From: Methylophaga sulfidovorans | Lineage (GTDB): Bacteria > Pseudomonadota > Gammaproteobacteria > Nitrosococcales > Methylophagaceae | Assembly: GCF_900114205.1 (NCBI RefSeq) | Contig: NZ_FOSH01000001.1 | Span: 1-64,000, forward strand | DNA length: 64,000 nt | Reading direction: 5' to 3' | Part shown: in pieces, positions 53,169 through 61,387 of the stretch | How the letters are laid out: every line of letters begins with the position of its first letter | How positions within the stretch are numbered: the first letter of the stretch is position 1 | The notes under the pieces: generated by a model | The model's input: the letters and a program-made list of their open reading frames with translations, nothing else | Databases searched by the model: none | Told to the model about the DNA's origin: nothing | Translations under genes and position numbers: made by a program

Positions 53169-54112
53169 GCCCAAGCAAGAGAAGCCGCCCAGCTCGCAAG
53201 GCTCCCTACAATAAGCCGCCAACCACTTTTAGCGAACAAGTTAAGAAGCTAGTAAGCCGTGGTTTATCCATACCCGATCAAAGCAAAGCCGAGTTCTACC
53301 TGTCGCAACTGAACTATTATCGCTTTGCGGCCTATTGCCTGCCATTTGAGCAAGATCACGCCAGTCATCGTTTTCAGGCCAATACCGCCTTTGATGATGT
53401 ATTAAACCTGTACATTTTCGACCGTGAACTACGCCTACTGGTGCTTGATGCAATAGAACGCATCGAAGTGTCATTACGTACTCAACTGGCCTACAATTTA
53501 AGCCATAATCACAACACTGCCCATCCACAGCTAAATCCCGAACTGTTTTATAACCCCATCATTTATGGCGCCAGCATTAATAAATTAGAGGGGGATATTT
53601 CGCGCAGTCGTGAAGATTTTATCAAGCACCTGAAAAATAAATATGAAGAGCTTCAGCCACCTATTTGGGCCGTAGTGGAACTGATGACCATGGGGCAGTT
53701 GTCAAAATGGTTTTCCAACATAAAAAGCCGAGCAGACCGCCAAGCAATCTGCCGTGTGTATGGCTTAGATGAAAAAATCATGACGTCATTTTGCGAGCAT
53801 TTATCACTGGTTCGTAACCACGCCGCCCACCATGCACGCCTATGGAATCGTGATTTTACCAAAACCCCCATGTTGCCAAAACGCGGTGAAACAGCATTGC
53901 TAGAAAGTCTATCAGTGCTGCCTGACAGCGACCGTAAACTCAGAAAACTCTACAACAGCTTTGTGATGCTGGCTTACCTGATGAATAAAATCTGTGGTGA
54001 AAACCACTGGAAGCAACGACTCATCCAATTGATTAACCATCACCAAATAGACATTGACCGCATGGGCTTTCCAGCCGACTGGCAAGCGCGGCCAATTTGG
54101 CAAACGAATTAA
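53165..54112 (+). CDS. Abi_2 (AbiD/AbiF)-family abortive-infection protein
   Basis: 315 aa. LNYYRFAAYCLPFEQ, YIFDRELRLLVLDAIERIEVSLRTQLAY and LSLVRNHAAHHARLWNR are the Abi_2 signature. R-N-H-A-A-H (about residues 217-222) fits the HEPN RX4-6H ribonuclease motif. Such proteins stop phage growth at the cost of the cell (family knowledge). Here it is located inside a restriction-like operon, 23 bp before mod. Confidence 0.92.
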   Translation: MSPSKRSRPARKAPYNKPPTTFSEQVKKLVSRGLSIPDQSKAEFYLSQLNYYRFAAYCLPFEQDHASHRFQANTAFDDVLNLYIFDRELRLLVLDAIERIEVSLRTQLAYNLSHNHNTAHPQLNPELFYNPIIYGASINKLEGDISRSREDFIKHLKNKYEELQPPIWAVVELMTMGQLSKWFSNIKSRADRQAICRVYGLDEKIMTSFCEHLSLVRNHAAHHARLWNRDFTKTPMLPKRGETALLESLSVLPDSDRKLRKLYNSFVMLAYLMNKICGENHWKQRLIQLINHHQIDIDRMGFPADWQARPIWQTN

Positions 54113-54135
54113 AGAGTTACTAGGAAAGATTATCA

Positions 54136-55755
54136 ATGAGCAAAACCAAATTAGAACTGACCTGGATAGGTAAAAACGAGCGCAAAAAATTAGAACCGCG
54201 CATTTTGTTAGAAGACCCAAGTAAGTCTTACCACGCCAGCCAAAAAGTCACCGAAAACGATATTTTTGATAACAAGCTAATTTTTGGCGACAACCTATTG
54301 GCGTTGAAGGCGTTAGAGCAGGAGTATGCTGGCAAAGTGAAGTGTGTGTTTATTGATCCGCCTTATAACACGGGTAGTGCTTTTGAACACTATGACGATG
54401 GTGTTGAGCATTCACTTTGGCTGACGTTGATGCGTGATCGCTTGGAGATAATTCGTAATTTGCTCAGTGATGATGGCTCGTTATGGATAACAATTGATGA
54501 CAATGAAGCCCACTATTTAAAAGTAATGTGTGATGAAGTTTTTGGTCGTGGAAACTTCGTTTCAAATGCTCTCTGGCAAAAAGTTTACAGTGAGAGAATG
54601 GATGCAAGAGGGTTTAGCAATGCTCATGATCACATATTGGTTTACCAGAAAACGGATTCTTTCAAAATAAATCAAATACCAAAAGAGCAGAATACTAAGC
54701 AATTCAATTTTTATGATGATGTCGCTGGTAAATATTATCGTAGACGTTCACTTAGAAAGGAAGGATCTGAGTCTCTTCGTAAAGATCGCCCATCAATGTG
54801 GTATCCAATTGAGGCTCCAGATGGTACTACTATTTATCCTGTGAAACCTGATGGTACAGAAGGCAGATGGCGGTGGAAAAAGGATAACTTGGACAAGAGA
54901 CAAGATGAGCTCGACATAGTTAACAAAGACGGTAGATGGGAAATCTATGTAAAGCAATATCTTGAGGCAGCAGCAACGCGCCCACCTTCAACGTGGTTCC
55001 CAAATACAGAAGTTGGTCATAACCACGAAGCAAAATTAGAAGTAAAAGCCTTTAATCCAGATGACGTATTTACCACGCCTAAACCTGAAAGGTTACTTGA
55101 ACGAATACTTTTTCTAGCTACAAATCAAGGCGATCTAGTGTTAGATTCTTTTGCTGGCTCAGGCACAACTGGTGCCGTTGCCCATAAAATGGGTCGCCGT
55201 TGGATTATGGTTGAGTTAGGTGATCATTGCCATACCCATATTATCCCGCGCTTACAAAAAGTGATTGATGGTGACGATCAAGGTGGTATTTCTAAGTCTG
55301 TAAACTGGCAAGGCGGCGGTGGCTTCCGCTACTACAAACTTGCGCCGTCTTTAATTGTTAAAGATAAGTTTGGCTTGGAAGTGATCAACAAAGAGTACAA
55401 CCCAGAAATGCTCGCCGAAGCGGTTTGTAAGCTGGAAGGGTTTACCTATTCGCCATCGGAAGTGGATTGGTGGGATCATGGTTACTCTACTGAAACTGAT
55501 CATATTTATGTCACTACACAAAGCCTGTCGGTAGACAAATTAGAAGCACTATCAGAAGACGTGGGCAGTGACCGAACTTTATTGGTGATGTGTGGCGCAT
55601 TTCGCTGCGAGCCAGCTCGTTTTGCCAATTTAACCTTGAAAAAACTACCAAAAGCCATTTTAGATAAGTGCCAATTTGGGCAAGACGATTATTCCTTAAA
55701 TGTGGCCAACTTAACGGATGATGCTTCTGACGACAGCATTGCGGTGCAAGATTAA
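54136..55755 (+). CDS. mod: type III restriction-modification methyltransferase (Mod)
   Basis: 539 aa, N6-adenine methyltransferase of the beta class: FIDPPYNTGSAFEHYDDGVEHSLWLTLMRDRL with DPPY at 74-77 comes first, and DLVLDSFAGSGTTGAVAHKMGRRW (SAM-binding FxGxG, about 337-345) later. Residues between them form the target-recognition domain. AGGAAAG precedes the ATG. Smaller than many Mods (~600-650 aa). The 21-bp gap to res shows they are co-transcribed. Confidence 0.94.
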   Translation: MSKTKLELTWIGKNERKKLEPRILLEDPSKSYHASQKVTENDIFDNKLIFGDNLLALKALEQEYAGKVKCVFIDPPYNTGSAFEHYDDGVEHSLWLTLMRDRLEIIRNLLSDDGSLWITIDDNEAHYLKVMCDEVFGRGNFVSNALWQKVYSERMDARGFSNAHDHILVYQKTDSFKINQIPKEQNTKQFNFYDDVAGKYYRRRSLRKEGSESLRKDRPSMWYPIEAPDGTTIYPVKPDGTEGRWRWKKDNLDKRQDELDIVNKDGRWEIYVKQYLEAAATRPPSTWFPNTEVGHNHEAKLEVKAFNPDDVFTTPKPERLLERILFLATNQGDLVLDSFAGSGTTGAVAHKMGRRWIMVELGDHCHTHIIPRLQKVIDGDDQGGISKSVNWQGGGGFRYYKLAPSLIVKDKFGLEVINKEYNPEMLAEAVCKLEGFTYSPSEVDWWDHGYSTETDHIYVTTQSLSVDKLEALSEDVGSDRTLLVMCGAFRCEPARFANLTLKKLPKAILDKCQFGQDDYSLNVANLTDDASDDSIAVQD

Positions 55756-55776
55756 CGGTTAATAAGGATAATTATA

Positions 55777-58524
55777 ATGACCATGGATTTATCAAGCTTA
55801 AAACCCGACCAATTACGTGCCATTAACAATGTTATCGGCCGTTTAAGTTTACGCCAGCCGCAGCAAGATTCGCTGCGTGCGTTGGCGGTGGCGATTAGTG
55901 CTTCTGAACACAAATTGCTGAACCCAAAACGCGATGTGCCAGAATTATTAGAAACGTTAAAAGCGCAGTTTCCAAAACTCAGTGATTTTGAACGCGACTT
56001 TCCATCACTGTGTTTTGCCTTGGCAACAGGGGTAGGTAAAACTCGTTTGATGGGGGCGATTATTACCTATTTGTATCAGGTGCATGGCATTCGCAATTAT
56101 TTTGTTTTAGCACCTAACCTGACTATTTATGAAAAGCTGATCAGCGACTTTTCGCCCGCTTCGTCTAAGTATGTATTTAAAGGCATTACTGATTTTGTAC
56201 TGGCACCGCCAGAAGTGATCACCGGTGATAACTATGAAAGCCGTGGCGCGCAATTTATGGGGGATATGTTTGGCTCAGTGCGTATTAACGTGTTTAACAT
56301 TGCCAAAATTAATACCGAGGTGCGCGGCGGTAAGGCACCACGTATTAAACGCTTAGCCGAAACCTTAGGTGAGAGTTACTTTGAGTACTTATCGAACTTA
56401 CCTGACTTAGTGTTGCTGATGGACGAATCGCACCGCTACCGTGCAAGCGCGGGTATTAAGGCGTTAAATGATTTAAACCCAACGTTCGCGGTTGAGCTAA
56501 CGGCCACACCCTTTACCGAGTCAAGCCGTGGCCCGGTGCACTTTAAAAATGTGGTAATCGACTACCCACTAGCCTGTGCCATGGATGATGGTTTTGTTAA
56601 AGAGCCTGCGGTTGTTACTCAGCGCAACTTTGATGCTAGCCAGTACGATAAAGACGAATTAGAAACCATTAAGTTAATGGACGGTATTCGTTTGCACGAA
56701 CAAACTAAGGTGGATTTAACCACTTATGCTCACGAAAATGATGCCAAGTTAGTTAAGCCCTTCATGTTGGTGATTGCGCGTGATACCACCCATGCCGCTG
56801 AGCTATTAAGTAAGCTTGAAAGCGTATTTGAAGGGCGCTATCGCGGTAAAGTCATTCAGGTGGATAGCAGTAAAAAAGAAGAAGAAACCATTCAAGCACT
56901 GCTTAATGTTGAACATGTGGATGAACCCACTGAAATTGTTATTCACGTTAATATGCTAAAAGAAGGTTGGGACGTGACTAACCTGTACACTATCGTACCG
57001 CTACGTGCCGCTAATGCACGAACCTTAATTGAGCAATCAATTGGCCGTGGTTTGCGTTTACCTTATGGCAAACGCACTGGTGTTGAAGCCGTCGATACCC
57101 TAAGTATTGTTGCGCACGACAAATTCCAGGAGATAGTTGATGAGGCCAATGACCCGAACAATCCACTGCGTCTGAAAACGCGAGTATTAGATCGCCCAGA
57201 AGACGATGTAAGTAAACAAAGTGTGCAGGTGAAATCTAACCTAGAGCAGCAACTGACTGGTTCAGGCGTAACCGCTACCGGTGCAGGCGGTAACCGTGAG
57301 GTACAAGAACCTAAAGCCACTTATACCACACCTAACCAACAAACCGTTGCCCGCGCTGCATTAGATGTGATTAAGCAATATCAAACACGCCCTACCGATG
57401 CGCCAACCAGCAAAGCATTGGTAACGTCTGAAGTTAAAGCACAGATCACCGAACAGGTAAAAGCTCAGTTAACCCAAGAGCAACGGGAGCTATTTACTGA
57501 AGAATCGGTGGATATTACGGCGATTGTTGAGCAAGTCACCCAGCTAACGGTGGATAACACCATAGATATTCCGCGTATTATTGTTTCACCATCAGGTGAA
57601 GTGCGCACCGGCTATCACCCGTTTGACTTGGATATTGCAGCCATTAAAGGTTTAAAACCAATTGATAGAACGCTTATTCAACAAAGCCTGCAAGACAATC
57701 ACCAAACCATTCGCGGCGAAGGCGATTCGGGCAACTACGAGCCGGTGAAGCAGAACTACATTTTGAAGAAATTGTTCGATTACGACGATATTCCTTACGA
57801 CGAGCAAGCTGAACTGTTGTTTGATTTAGCTACTCAAGCAGTCAATACACTGGCGGCTGAAAACGACGACGATGTGGTTGAGAACATTCTGCAAAACCAA
57901 AGTGATGCTATTGCGAAGTTAATTCATGCGCAACTAAATAACCACTTCTTTGAAGAAGCAACTGAGTACGTGGTCGATGTACGCAGTGGCTTTAGCACCT
58001 TACGTGACTGCGCTTACACCATAGCGCAAGACCAGCCGGTGCAAAGCTACCGTGATACCGTCCGCGATGTTAGTCGCATCAAGCAAATGCTCTTTGGTGG
58101 TTTTAGCCGTTGTTTATACCCAGTGCAAAAGTTTGACTCAGACACTGAGCGCCGTTTTGCGGTGATTTTGGAACATAAACACGAAAAGTGCGAAAAGTGG
58201 TTTAAGCCGGCCAAAGGCCAATTCAAGATGTACTACAAACGCGGTAGCGAGCACCCTGAATACGTGCCGGATTTCGTTGCTGAAACCGCCGACTATGTCT
58301 TGATGATTGAAACCAAAAGTACCCAACATCAAAACAAAGACGGCAGTTGGAATGAGGAAGTCACCGAAAAAGCACGCAGCGGAGTGAAATGGTGTAGTCA
58401 TGCCAGTGAGTACCTTGCACAACACGGTGGTAAACCTTGGAAATACTTACTCATTCCACATGATGCTGTGAAAGAGACTAATTCATTAGCCTACTTCACC
58501 CAGCAGTTTGCTAAAGCTGAGTAA
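55777..58524 (+). CDS. res: type III restriction endonuclease subunit (Res)
   Basis: 915 aa. Helicase with Walker A ATGVGKT (83-89), DESH at about 216-219 (MDESHRYRA), VELTATPFTESS, and HVNMLKEGWDVTNLYTIVPLRAANARTLIEQSIGRGLRLP. C-terminal PD-(D/E)XK nuclease: VPDFVAETADYVLMIETKST (about 828-845). Res acts only with Mod and cuts after long-range ATP-driven communication between two sites. Confidence 0.94.
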   Translation: MTMDLSSLKPDQLRAINNVIGRLSLRQPQQDSLRALAVAISASEHKLLNPKRDVPELLETLKAQFPKLSDFERDFPSLCFALATGVGKTRLMGAIITYLYQVHGIRNYFVLAPNLTIYEKLISDFSPASSKYVFKGITDFVLAPPEVITGDNYESRGAQFMGDMFGSVRINVFNIAKINTEVRGGKAPRIKRLAETLGESYFEYLSNLPDLVLLMDESHRYRASAGIKALNDLNPTFAVELTATPFTESSRGPVHFKNVVIDYPLACAMDDGFVKEPAVVTQRNFDASQYDKDELETIKLMDGIRLHEQTKVDLTTYAHENDAKLVKPFMLVIARDTTHAAELLSKLESVFEGRYRGKVIQVDSSKKEEETIQALLNVEHVDEPTEIVIHVNMLKEGWDVTNLYTIVPLRAANARTLIEQSIGRGLRLPYGKRTGVEAVDTLSIVAHDKFQEIVDEANDPNNPLRLKTRVLDRPEDDVSKQSVQVKSNLEQQLTGSGVTATGAGGNREVQEPKATYTTPNQQTVARAALDVIKQYQTRPTDAPTSKALVTSEVKAQITEQVKAQLTQEQRELFTEESVDITAIVEQVTQLTVDNTIDIPRIIVSPSGEVRTGYHPFDLDIAAIKGLKPIDRTLIQQSLQDNHQTIRGEGDSGNYEPVKQNYILKKLFDYDDIPYDEQAELLFDLATQAVNTLAAENDDDVVENILQNQSDAIAKLIHAQLNNHFFEEATEYVVDVRSGFSTLRDCAYTIAQDQPVQSYRDTVRDVSRIKQMLFGGFSRCLYPVQKFDSDTERRFAVILEHKHEKCEKWFKPAKGQFKMYYKRGSEHPEYVPDFVAETADYVLMIETKSTQHQNKDGSWNEEVTEKARSGVKWCSHASEYLAQHGGKPWKYLLIPHDAVKETNSLAYFTQQFAKAE

Positions 58525-58526
58525 GG

Positions 58527-59288
58527 TTAACAATTATTCGTGGCGCTAAGGCTTAGCGCTTTGCTTAGACAATAGCATTCGCCAAGTATTTTGCTGTTGG
58601 TACCCTCATTATTGAGGGTACCAACACTCGCTTTAATCCAAACATCATTCTCCGGCCCACAAAGGTGGTGCAGCAGCGCTAGGTTGATCTGGTGGCTGAT
58701 CACGTTGGCGTTTCGTTTTTGGCGCTCTTTTTTCAAGCCTCTCAATAATAACCCCGTACATGATTTTCCTATTTGCTCCGGCGAACTGGGCAGGCAAAAA
58801 GCACGGTTTTGTTGTTTGGGGTGCAAGGTAGCGCGCTTTCCTGTTTTAGACAAAGGTGAAATGCACCAAAAGATACAGGCGTTGGCGGGCGTGTTTGCTT
58901 GCAATGTATTGGTTTGACTAGTGCCATTCCTATCTGTCGGTAATAAATGTGCTGGCAACAAAACCAACCCGCCTTGCGCGTGTCCATCAATCTCAGGTAA
59001 AGGTAGCCAATACAGGTTTGGCCAATGCTCGGGGCTATGCCATTTTTCTACGATCACTTGTGCGCCAATGCTGTTCAGCCATTGGTGAATCGGGCAGCCT
59101 AGGTGCGCTTGTTTAACGCGCGGTAACTGATGTGTCAGCCAGCGAGTTAAACGTTCGGCTGCATTATCGCACTGGCTTAGTGCTGGGTAGAGGGTAAACG
59201 CGCCATGTCCCACCAGTAAAGCGACCAACTGCTGTATCCATTCTCTATCCCAATCGTTACCACTTGCCCATAACACGTCACACACCAC
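58527..59288 (-). CDS. hypothetical protein, unrecognised
   Basis: 253 aa, GTG start at 59288, no clear ribosome-binding site. The N-terminal half is protein-like (Trp-rich: VLWASGNDWDREWIQQLVALLV, EKWHSPEHWPNLYWLPLPEI). The C-terminal half is low in regular structure and crosses a perfect 14-bp hairpin at 58595. I recognise no family. A frameshifted or eroded gene is possible. Confidence 0.45.
   Translation of the reverse strand: MVCDVLWASGNDWDREWIQQLVALLVGHGAFTLYPALSQCDNAAERLTRWLTHQLPRVKQAHLGCPIHQWLNSIGAQVIVEKWHSPEHWPNLYWLPLPEIDGHAQGGLVLLPAHLLPTDRNGTSQTNTLQANTPANACIFWCISPLSKTGKRATLHPKQQNRAFCLPSSPEQIGKSCTGLLLRGLKKERQKRNANVISHQINLALLHHLCGPENDVWIKASVGTLNNEGTNSKILGECYCLSKALSLSATNNC
58595..58626. 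repeat. perfect 14-bp hairpin downstream of res
   Basis: TGTTGGTACCCTCA (58595-58608), loop TTAT, TGAGGGTACCAACA (58613-58626). It lies 70 bp after the res stop, inside the 3' end of the opposite-strand frame. It may act as an RNA end structure for the res operon, but no T-run follows. Confidence 0.6.
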
Positions 59289-59446
59289 CTTGTTGGTTCT
59301 TCATGCCGTCTATTTTCAGTGGTCGGGTACAGACTCGGTGGTGAAATAGATGAAAGAAATGGCCATCAAACTAACCAGTCAAATCGGCTTTTCGTTTTGG
59401 CCTGTGCGAGGCTAACTGTTTGATATACATAGTCCAATACAGCTCT

Positions 59447-59684
59447 GTTTGGCGTCATTCAACTAGTGCAAAAAAATCGAGACGCCAAACGATCGTTTGC
59501 ATTCTGGGTTTAAAAAACCAAACGGTTTGTACTTTGATGCCGATGTTGGTTTAGGGGGCAAAAAGTGCCAAACCTTTCTTTAAGCCAGTACCGGCAAGGC
59601 CTAGCAGCGTTGGATTTCAATCGAGAAGACAAACAGTAAATGGGCTAATTTCCCTGTTTGGCGTTTCGATCCAAAAGCCAAACG
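59447..59684. repeat. six GTTTGG(C)/(G)CCAAAC repeats in the 59289-59616 spacer
   Basis: GTTTGGCG at 59447 and 59656; CGCCAAAC at 59483; CCAAAC at 59518; GCCAAAC at 59567 and 59677. CAAACGATCGTTTG (59486-59499) is a perfect 14-bp palindrome. The copies lie just past the broken end of the TOTE fragment and partly inside its altered tail. No gene is visible in 59289-59616. Confidence 0.55.
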
Positions 59685-60027
59685 GATAGTGGTTTTGGCG
59701 TAAGGGGGTAAACTTTCGGTGTGAACAGTCTTGGCATTTAATGCGGGGTTTGTTGCATACTCCGTTTACCCATTCATTATCACAGGCTACGGAGTAGCCA
59801 CTTCGGCCCTGTTGGTTTTGCCAACGATTGGCAAAGATATCTTCTCTTCCACGAAATCGTTGTCTGAATAGGGCGACTTTTTGTTCTGGGGTGAATGTCT
59901 GTACTGAACGCTCGTTTTGAGCGCTACGCAAAGCCCCTCTTAATGTGAGAAGCTGCTGCTTTTCGTTTTCAAGCTCAGCTAGCCTGTGATCAATAGCAGA
60001 AATGTTTGGGTAGCGAGCGTCATTCAT
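59617..60027 (-). pseudogene. remnant of a TOTE conflict-system helicase-primase protein
   Basis: 136 aa. Residues ~15-112 match the N-terminal region of TOTE conflict-system proteins: coiled coil (LAELENEKQQLLTLRGAL), FTPEQKVALFRQRFRGREDIFANRWQ, and CDNEWVNGVCNKPRIKCQDCSHRKFTPL with four cysteines. After LRQN (near 59694) the sequence diverges and stops; the primase, helicase and nuclease parts of the full protein (~900 aa) are missing. Only 25 bp after the higA stop. Confidence 0.75.
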
Positions 60028-60052
60028 AACAAACCAATTTTGATTCGCAGCG

Positions 60053-60424
60053 CTATGAAGCGCGAACTTGCGGTGGCTTGATCAGCGACTCTGCTGGAAT
60101 ACCTAGTCCTTCATGAAGTTTCCAAATCATTTTTAGCGTGAGTGATCGCTTATGGTTTAGGATTTCATAAACACGATTGCTTTTACCTATCATGGGTTCA
60201 AGATCTTTAACCGTTAAGCCTTTGCGCTCCATCTCAAACTTTATTGCCTCAACAGGGTCTGGCAAATCCATTGGAAAATGCTTTGCTTCGTAGGCCTCGA
60301 CTAACGTAACCAAAATGTCCAGCTTTTCGCCTTCAACGGTATCTGGCTCCGCCATCATTAGGTTTTCGATGTCGTTTAATGCCGCGCGGTAGTCGGCATC
60401 TGTTTTAATAGGTCTGATGTCCAT
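60053..60424 (-). CDS. higA: HigA-type antitoxin
   Basis: 123 aa. An N-terminal extension (MDIRPIKTDADYRAALNDIENLMMAEP) is followed by an HTH at about 65-115 (ERKGLTVKDLEPMIGKSNRVYEILNHKRSLTLKMIWKLHEGLGI). This is the longer HigA type that pairs with HigB-like nucleases. It lies 99 bp downstream of the toxin, the reverse of the usual antitoxin-first order, typical of higBA. Confidence 0.92.
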   Translation of the reverse strand: MDIRPIKTDADYRAALNDIENLMMAEPDTVEGEKLDILVTLVEAYEAKHFPMDLPDPVEAIKFEMERKGLTVKDLEPMIGKSNRVYEILNHKRSLTLKMIWKLHEGLGIPAESLIKPPQVRAS

Positions 60425-60523
60425 TATATTTACCTCTTGTTACTACCTTTTGGCTTTAAATCGTTTGCACATCAATTTTTTATTCGGCTCGTCTATGAGC
60501 CTCACCCTTCGGGCTCGCGTTGC

Positions 60524-60829
60524 TCATGAAAATTCGTTCCCGACGAATTTTTCGTATTGTGCATGGCTGCCTATAAACCGTATGTAAACCACCTTATAGG
60601 CATAATTGATCCAAACGACTAACCGGTATTTATTACCGGCAATGTTAAACACGACACGCCCATCTTTGAGGATGCTGGCATTTCTAAAGTCTTGTTTCAC
60701 ATCCGCCGGTGCTCCCCAATCAGCGTTTAATGCATGCCTATACCACGCTAACGTTGGCTCTTTCGCGTCAATGTATTCTGGGCTGTCTTCCCAAAATGTT
60801 TTTAAGGTTGATAGTGCGATAATTCTCAT
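60524..60829 (-). CDS. higB: HigB-type mRNA interferase toxin
   Basis: 101 aa. MRIIALSTLKTFWEDSPEYIDAKEPTLAWYRHALNADWGAPADVKQDFRNASILKDGRVVFNIAGNKYRLVVWINY is the HigB (RelE superfamily) pattern. Cuts ribosome-bound mRNA. Expression is probably repressed through the palindrome at 60841, just upstream of its start. Confidence 0.92.
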   Translation of the reverse strand: MRIIALSTLKTFWEDSPEYIDAKEPTLAWYRHALNADWGAPADVKQDFRNASILKDGRVVFNIAGNKYRLVVWINYAYKVVYIRFIGSHAQYEKFVGNEFS

Positions 60830-60840
60830 AAATCGATGTT

Positions 60841-60857
60841 AGTCCCATATTGGGACT
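60841..60857. promoter_or_regulatory. higBA operator
   Basis: AGTCCCA-TAT-TGGGACT, 7-bp perfect arms, 12 bp upstream of the higB ATG. Confidence 0.7.
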
Positions 60858-60953
60858 CTTGCAAGTTTGACTGTTTTGATTGGAAGTTAGGAGTTGTTAC
60901 CGCAGCCCCTATTGGTCACAGTAAATGAATGCGGGTGTTATTTTTTATCTATA

Positions 60954-60987
60954 ATTGCATATCAAAACATACTAAAAGATATGCAAT
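60954..60987. promoter_or_regulatory. operator of hipBA pair 3
   Basis: ATTGCATATC (60954-60963) and GATATGCAAT (60978-60987), 10-bp perfect arms with a 14-bp spacer. It lies 86 bp upstream of the antitoxin start. Confidence 0.65.
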
Positions 60988-61072
60988 AACTAATCATTCT
61001 TGTGGTATTTAGATTAGGATGATATGTTTTTATGTATAATTATTCTTAAGTGATGCATTAAGGCGTATCTAA

Positions 61073-61387
61073 ATGAGCTATGTGACAGAGCAGATACTAG
61101 AAAGTCTTCGAGAAGCTCGGGTGCGTAAGGGACTTAGCCAAAGAGAGCTGAGTGCGCGTTCGGGTGTACCTCAAAGCCATATTTCGAAAATCGAGTCTGG
61201 CGGCGTTGATTTAAGAATGTCCAGTTTGATTGCACTTGCCCGTGTGCTCGATTTAGAGCTGTTTGTCGCACCAAAAAAGTCTGTCCCCGCCATTAAGTCG
61301 ATCATTCGAAGCAGCCAAGGGATTAGCGATGAAGGTGAGGTAATGTCGCCCGCATATCAGTTAGGGGAAGACGACGACGATGACTAA
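61073..61387 (+). CDS. hipB: HipB-like HTH antitoxin (pair 3)
   Basis: 104 aa. LREARVRKGLSQRELSARSGVPQSHISKIESGGVDLRMSSLIALARVLDLEL is an XRE HTH. An acidic tail (YQLGEDDDDD) follows; the stop overlaps the kinase ATG by 8 bp. Confidence 0.9.
   Translation: MSYVTEQILESLREARVRKGLSQRELSARSGVPQSHISKIESGGVDLRMSSLIALARVLDLELFVAPKKSVPAIKSIIRSSQGISDEGEVMSPAYQLGEDDDDD

Noticed and set aside
50077-58524. Calling the operon DISARM
   Set aside because: The SNF2 helicase fits DrmD-like proteins, but DrmA, DrmB and DrmC are missing and the methylase/nuclease pair is type III Mod/Res.
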